From NCBI GenBank assembly GCA_037974665.1, contig CM075770.1, positions 20,971,501 through 21,035,500 of the forward strand: 64,000 nucleotides of DNA, in the 5' to 3' direction. The notes beneath the pieces are model-generated. The model saw nothing but the letters and a program-made list of their open reading frames with translations, ran no database searches and was not told where the DNA came from. Numbering within the stretch: position 1 is the stretch's first letter; each line of letters begins with the position of its first letter. Position numbers and translations under genes: made by a program. This document shows, in pieces, positions 60,983 through 64,000 of this stretch. This DNA comes from Ehretia macrophylla (Eukaryota; Streptophyta; Magnoliopsida; Boraginales; Ehretiaceae).

Positions 60983-61391
60983 TCGGCTTCAACTTGTTCA
61001 TTTGGTCTGCCGTCGATCAAGTGGTACTTAACGAAATGGTTATAAATAAACTGGCATTGTTGCCTAGTTCTCCTTTTTCCTAGAGCAAATATAATAGGTT
61101 TGCTAGCTTTGTGTTGGCTGTAATCTGAAACCATCTGTATTTGAGTAATGCATATTTCTTTATTAAATGCATTGTTGTGTTGGTCTATTGAAGTTCTTTC
61201 TGATGTTCAAGTAGATGTCAAGCTTCAAATCAATACGATATGGTAATGACAGAAGCCTTCGCGATAAAACAATGTCAAGAAGAAGATATTGAACATCGAG
61301 AACATTTGCAGATCAACTAGCCAGCAAAATCAACTATTATATAATAATGGTCTAGTCTCCTCTTGTGGCTTCTCTCGTATTGCAAAAGTAA
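60983..61391 (+). other. FDH 3' UTR and spacer
   Basis: About 200 bp after the stop, AATGCATATTTCTTTATTAAATGC includes AATAAA-like signals (ATTAAA, ATAAAC). No other gene. Confidence 0.5.
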
Positions 61392-62192
61392 GTCTGTTTG
61401 GCCTAGCTGTTGAGCAGTAGAGCTTTTAACAGTAGAGTTTTTGTTAAAAGTGCTGTTGAATAGAAGTCGATGACTGTTTGGCCTTGTCATATCAGAAGTA
61501 CTGTTCACTGTCAGTGAACCTGTTTGGCCCGTAATCAAAAAAGTGTTGTGGGTTATAAAAATGATCGAAAAGGACAAAGCTAAAACTAAACTGTTTGGCC
61601 CACAAATCACTTATATCAGAGCTAGCAAATACTATTTCTAATGACATAACTAAATATAAATAATATAAGAAAGAGAAAAAGAATATATTTGTAACAAATT
61701 ATCTAAAAAAATAAAAAAAACTATTAATTGTACTATGGAATTAATTGGTTATACCCCTTAGAAAACATGATGAAAAATATTCTTACCTGAGAGAGAAGGA
61801 CGACGATGTGATCTTGTTCTAGTAGTATGTTAGTTCTTCTTTGGGAGCAAAACTATGGTGAAATATGAGAAAGAGATTGAACGTAACAAACAATAGGGTT
61901 TTTATTAGGGTATCTAAAGCTTTCAAAAATTTTAAAGATAAGATTGAGTTTTAAAAAAATAAAAAGGGGTATTTTTGAGAAAAAAAAATTTAAAACAGCT
62001 TCCCGCATATTGAAAAAACAGTTTCACAAAAGCTTTTTATGAAAAGCTCCAAGTTGGAGCTTCTTATTTTTTAACTTTTTCAGCTTTGGCTTTTACCTAA
62101 AAGCACTTTGAAAAATGGGCCAAACAAGTGAGCTTCAGCTTCTAAACTCACAAAAAGTGCTTTTAAAAATCTAAAAGCTAAGCCAAACAGAC
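61392..62192. mobile_element. inverted-repeat element with GTCTGTTTGGC ends, 801 bp
   Basis: The first 20 bases of the two ends agree at 18 positions (GTCTGTTTGGC(C/T)TAGCT). TGTTTGGCC recurs inside (about 61473, 61520, 61590), and the right part is rich in AAGCTTTT/AAAAGC-type motifs common in plant MITEs with such ends. No target duplication was clear and there is no transposase. Confidence 0.65.
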
Positions 62193-63240
62193 TCGTAGTT
62201 TATTAGCAAAAAAGACGATTGTCAACGTTGATGAGTAAAATATTTTTACCACTGTTTTCTCTTTTTTTTGTTTTTTGTTTTTTTTTTTGTTTTTGTTTTT
62301 GTCAACATTCAACGGACATCAAGCATGAGTTGTGATTAAGTTCATCTTACATATTTAGTAAAATGTATTGGTGTTTACCAGTAAAAGAATATCTATCAAA
62401 AGTTATTTTATTTTCCGAAGAGGAAATATTGAAAAATACAAAATTCTATTATTGGCAAAGTGATATTATGTTGTTTTCCCTGGTGCTCTCTCATTAGTGA
62501 TGTGCAGAAAAGTTATGATTTAAGCAGGAAAATGTTGAAGTTCTCTGCTCCGTGTTGTTGCGCCTTAGTGGCTGGCGTGTGACAGTTGGTGGATCGTAAT
62601 AGGGTAATGTGGTTTTTCATTAACCCTTTCCTATCTTTCCTATCCAATACAATGCTAATAATAGAGAAACAAGTCATTTTATATAAATACATATTATTTA
62701 CAGAATTAATATAAAAACAGAGAATGAAGAAACTACGAGCAAATAATAAAAATTACATGAAAATAACATTTTTTTTCTTTTTGTTTTTAAAACTTGGTAA
62801 ATAGCATGCTTTCTACAAGTAGTTTTAGTGAAACCAAGTAGTTTTAGAACTAATAAAAGGAAAATATGAAGAATCCTACTAATTTTTTTTCCTTTTTTTT
62901 TGGGTCAAAGGAGTCCTACTCGAGGCACCTCGTGCATCACGTTGTTCCAATATTGAACAATCTCTATTTTCCTTTTCTCTTTTTTTTTGTTTTGTTTTGT
63001 TTTTTGTGGAAGGCAATATATTATATTAAGATAAGAAATGAAAACCACACTTGTTGCGTGTCTCCCCCCATTGATACAATATAAAATCCAAAATCTCATT
63101 TCCCTACTCCCCCACTAGCCCTCCCAGGTCATCGCTTTTACAGAAACAGTAAAGTAGACACAATTACACAAATACTCCCACTTTTTTGGCGGCACTACTT
63201 TAGCACTCTAGTGTTTTCAATTTAATACTCTCGCACTCCA
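62193..63240. other. intergenic DNA upstream of the HD-domain gene
   Basis: T- and A-run-rich (62255-62310, 62885-62900, 62980-63008). No gene. The CT/CA-rich stretch 63241-63292 probably marks the core promoter or leader of the next gene. Confidence 0.45.
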
Positions 63241-63299
63241 CACACACTCTCTCTCACACACACACGCAGTATCCCGTTCTCTCTCCGGCATCAGAAACG

Positions 63300-63390
63300 G
63301 TACGTAACGCCTCTCCTTTAAATTAAATCGACTCTTCAATTTCATCTATGCCTTTATATGTACTGTAACGTGTGTGTTAGCTTGTGCAGT
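63300..63390 (+). other. possible leader intron of the HD-domain gene
   Basis: Donor ACG|GTACGTAAC near 63300 and acceptor CTTGTGCAG near 63390 define a possible 90-bp intron 50 bp before the start codon. Confidence 0.4.
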
Positions 63391-63440
63391 GTAGCGGCTG
63401 TGAGAAACAACGGCGAAAAGAGACCAGAGAGATATAGAAT

Positions 63441-63563
63441 ATGGGAGCGTTTTACAACGATGGCCTCAATTTCTCGCCGAATTACAACTTTGCCTCCGCT
63501 CAGGATCTGAGGTTTTCCAAGCTAGTCCACGACAATGTCCATGGCAACATCTATATCGATCCG
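63441..63563 (+). CDS. HD-domain (SAMHD1-like) phosphohydrolase, first exon only
   Basis: ATG at 63441; 41 codons up to a GT donor at 63564. The end, RFSKLVHDNVHGNIYIDP, is the opening of the HD-domain dNTPase family (compare the VxDPIHGxIxLxP motif of SAMHD1). The catalytic HD residues would be in later exons beyond the window. The family in animals hydrolyses dNTPs; the plant role is less clear. Identification rests on a short but characteristic motif and on gene neighbourhood. Confidence 0.75.
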
Positions 63564-63595
63564 GTAATACTTGTATATCTCAGCTATGTTAGTTA

Positions 63596-63660
63596 GATAC
63601 AGTATATACATATACATACATATATATGTACATGTATATGTGTGTATGTATGTGTATTTG
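63596..63660. repeat. (TATATACA/TATG)n microsatellite in the first intron
   Basis: Imperfect ATACATATATGTA-type repeat in the intron of the HD-domain gene. A ~100-bp stretch around 63665-63730 (GTTATATGCATTACCTTTAAATATT) recurs at about 63768-63810. Confidence 0.75.
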
Positions 63661-64000
63661 TATATTAGATATTGCTATTGTTATATGCATTACCTTTAAA
63701 TATTGTTTCATTATCATATATGCATAAGTATATGTGTTTATATGTACATATTGTTATTGCTATGTTGTTATATGCATTACCTTTAAATATTATTTGATTA
63801 TCATATATGCATTTTCTTTTCCGGAAGTCTATAATAAAAAGAAAATAAAAAACTTGTTAACAAAATAGACTAACTGCTTCTTATTTCGAAATGATTAATC
63901 AAATTTTAAACTAAGACTTCTTAATATGTCTAATGTTGATTTTACCAATTGAGTGTGCCTTAAAACTACATTTGCCTCTCACATGCTTATGCCGTTCTTG

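Overview
The window is nuclear DNA of a flowering plant: AT-rich, intron-bearing genes with GT-AG and occasional GC-AG splice sites, and large intergenic spaces full of decayed Ty1/copia and Ty3/gypsy retrotransposons, MITEs, a tRNA-derived SINE and LINE scraps. The proteins are of core-eudicot type. I lean towards an asterid, but the sequence alone does not prove it.

Layout: 1-4.3 kb, 3' part of a copia element with its right LTR. 5.5-8.6 kb, a kinesin-light-chain-related (KLCR/CMU) gene on the minus strand. 8.7-16.7 kb, gene-free DNA. 16.77-22.67 kb, a complete but dead copia element with two LTRs, inserted in a TA microsatellite. 22.7-26.3 kb, repeats, a hAT-type MITE and a plastid-tRNA-like scrap. 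26.4-28.7 kb, a seven-exon zinc-finger/exonuclease-fold gene (+). 29.1-36.1 kb, a copia fragment interrupted by a gypsy element, which ends abruptly at a reductase pseudogene (36.1-36.4 kb). 37.06-37.89 kb, a Mutator-type non-autonomous transposon with a perfect 9-bp target duplication. 38.8-40.8 kb, a CASP-like (CASPL4A type) pseudogene (-). 41.3-44.6 kb, a probable solo LTR and a related LTR fragment. 45.6-52.2 kb, the protein farnesyltransferase beta-subunit gene (14 exons, -). 52.6-55.7 kb, MITEs and a LINE remnant. 57.7-61.0 kb, mitochondrial formate dehydrogenase (six exons, +). 61.4-62.2 kb, another inverted-repeat element. 63.4 kb to the end, first exon of an HD-domain (SAMHD1-like) phosphohydrolase.

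The genes do not form one pathway; what links them is position. From memory of Arabidopsis, an exonuclease-family gene, CASPL4A1, ERA1 (farnesyltransferase beta) and HD-domain genes lie together on chromosome 5 (about At5g40270-40310), and a duplicate exonuclease gene lies next to KLCR2 on chromosome 3 (At3g27960/27970). This window appears to hold the merged, transposon-expanded version of that block.

Most notable: the exonuclease gene is structurally intact yet lacks three of the five DEDDh catalytic residues; the CASP-like neighbour is dead (three in-frame TAG codons, a lost splice acceptor, a frameshift); and the gypsy LTR carries a regular array of six 19-bp palindromes. I found no clearly new multi-gene system.
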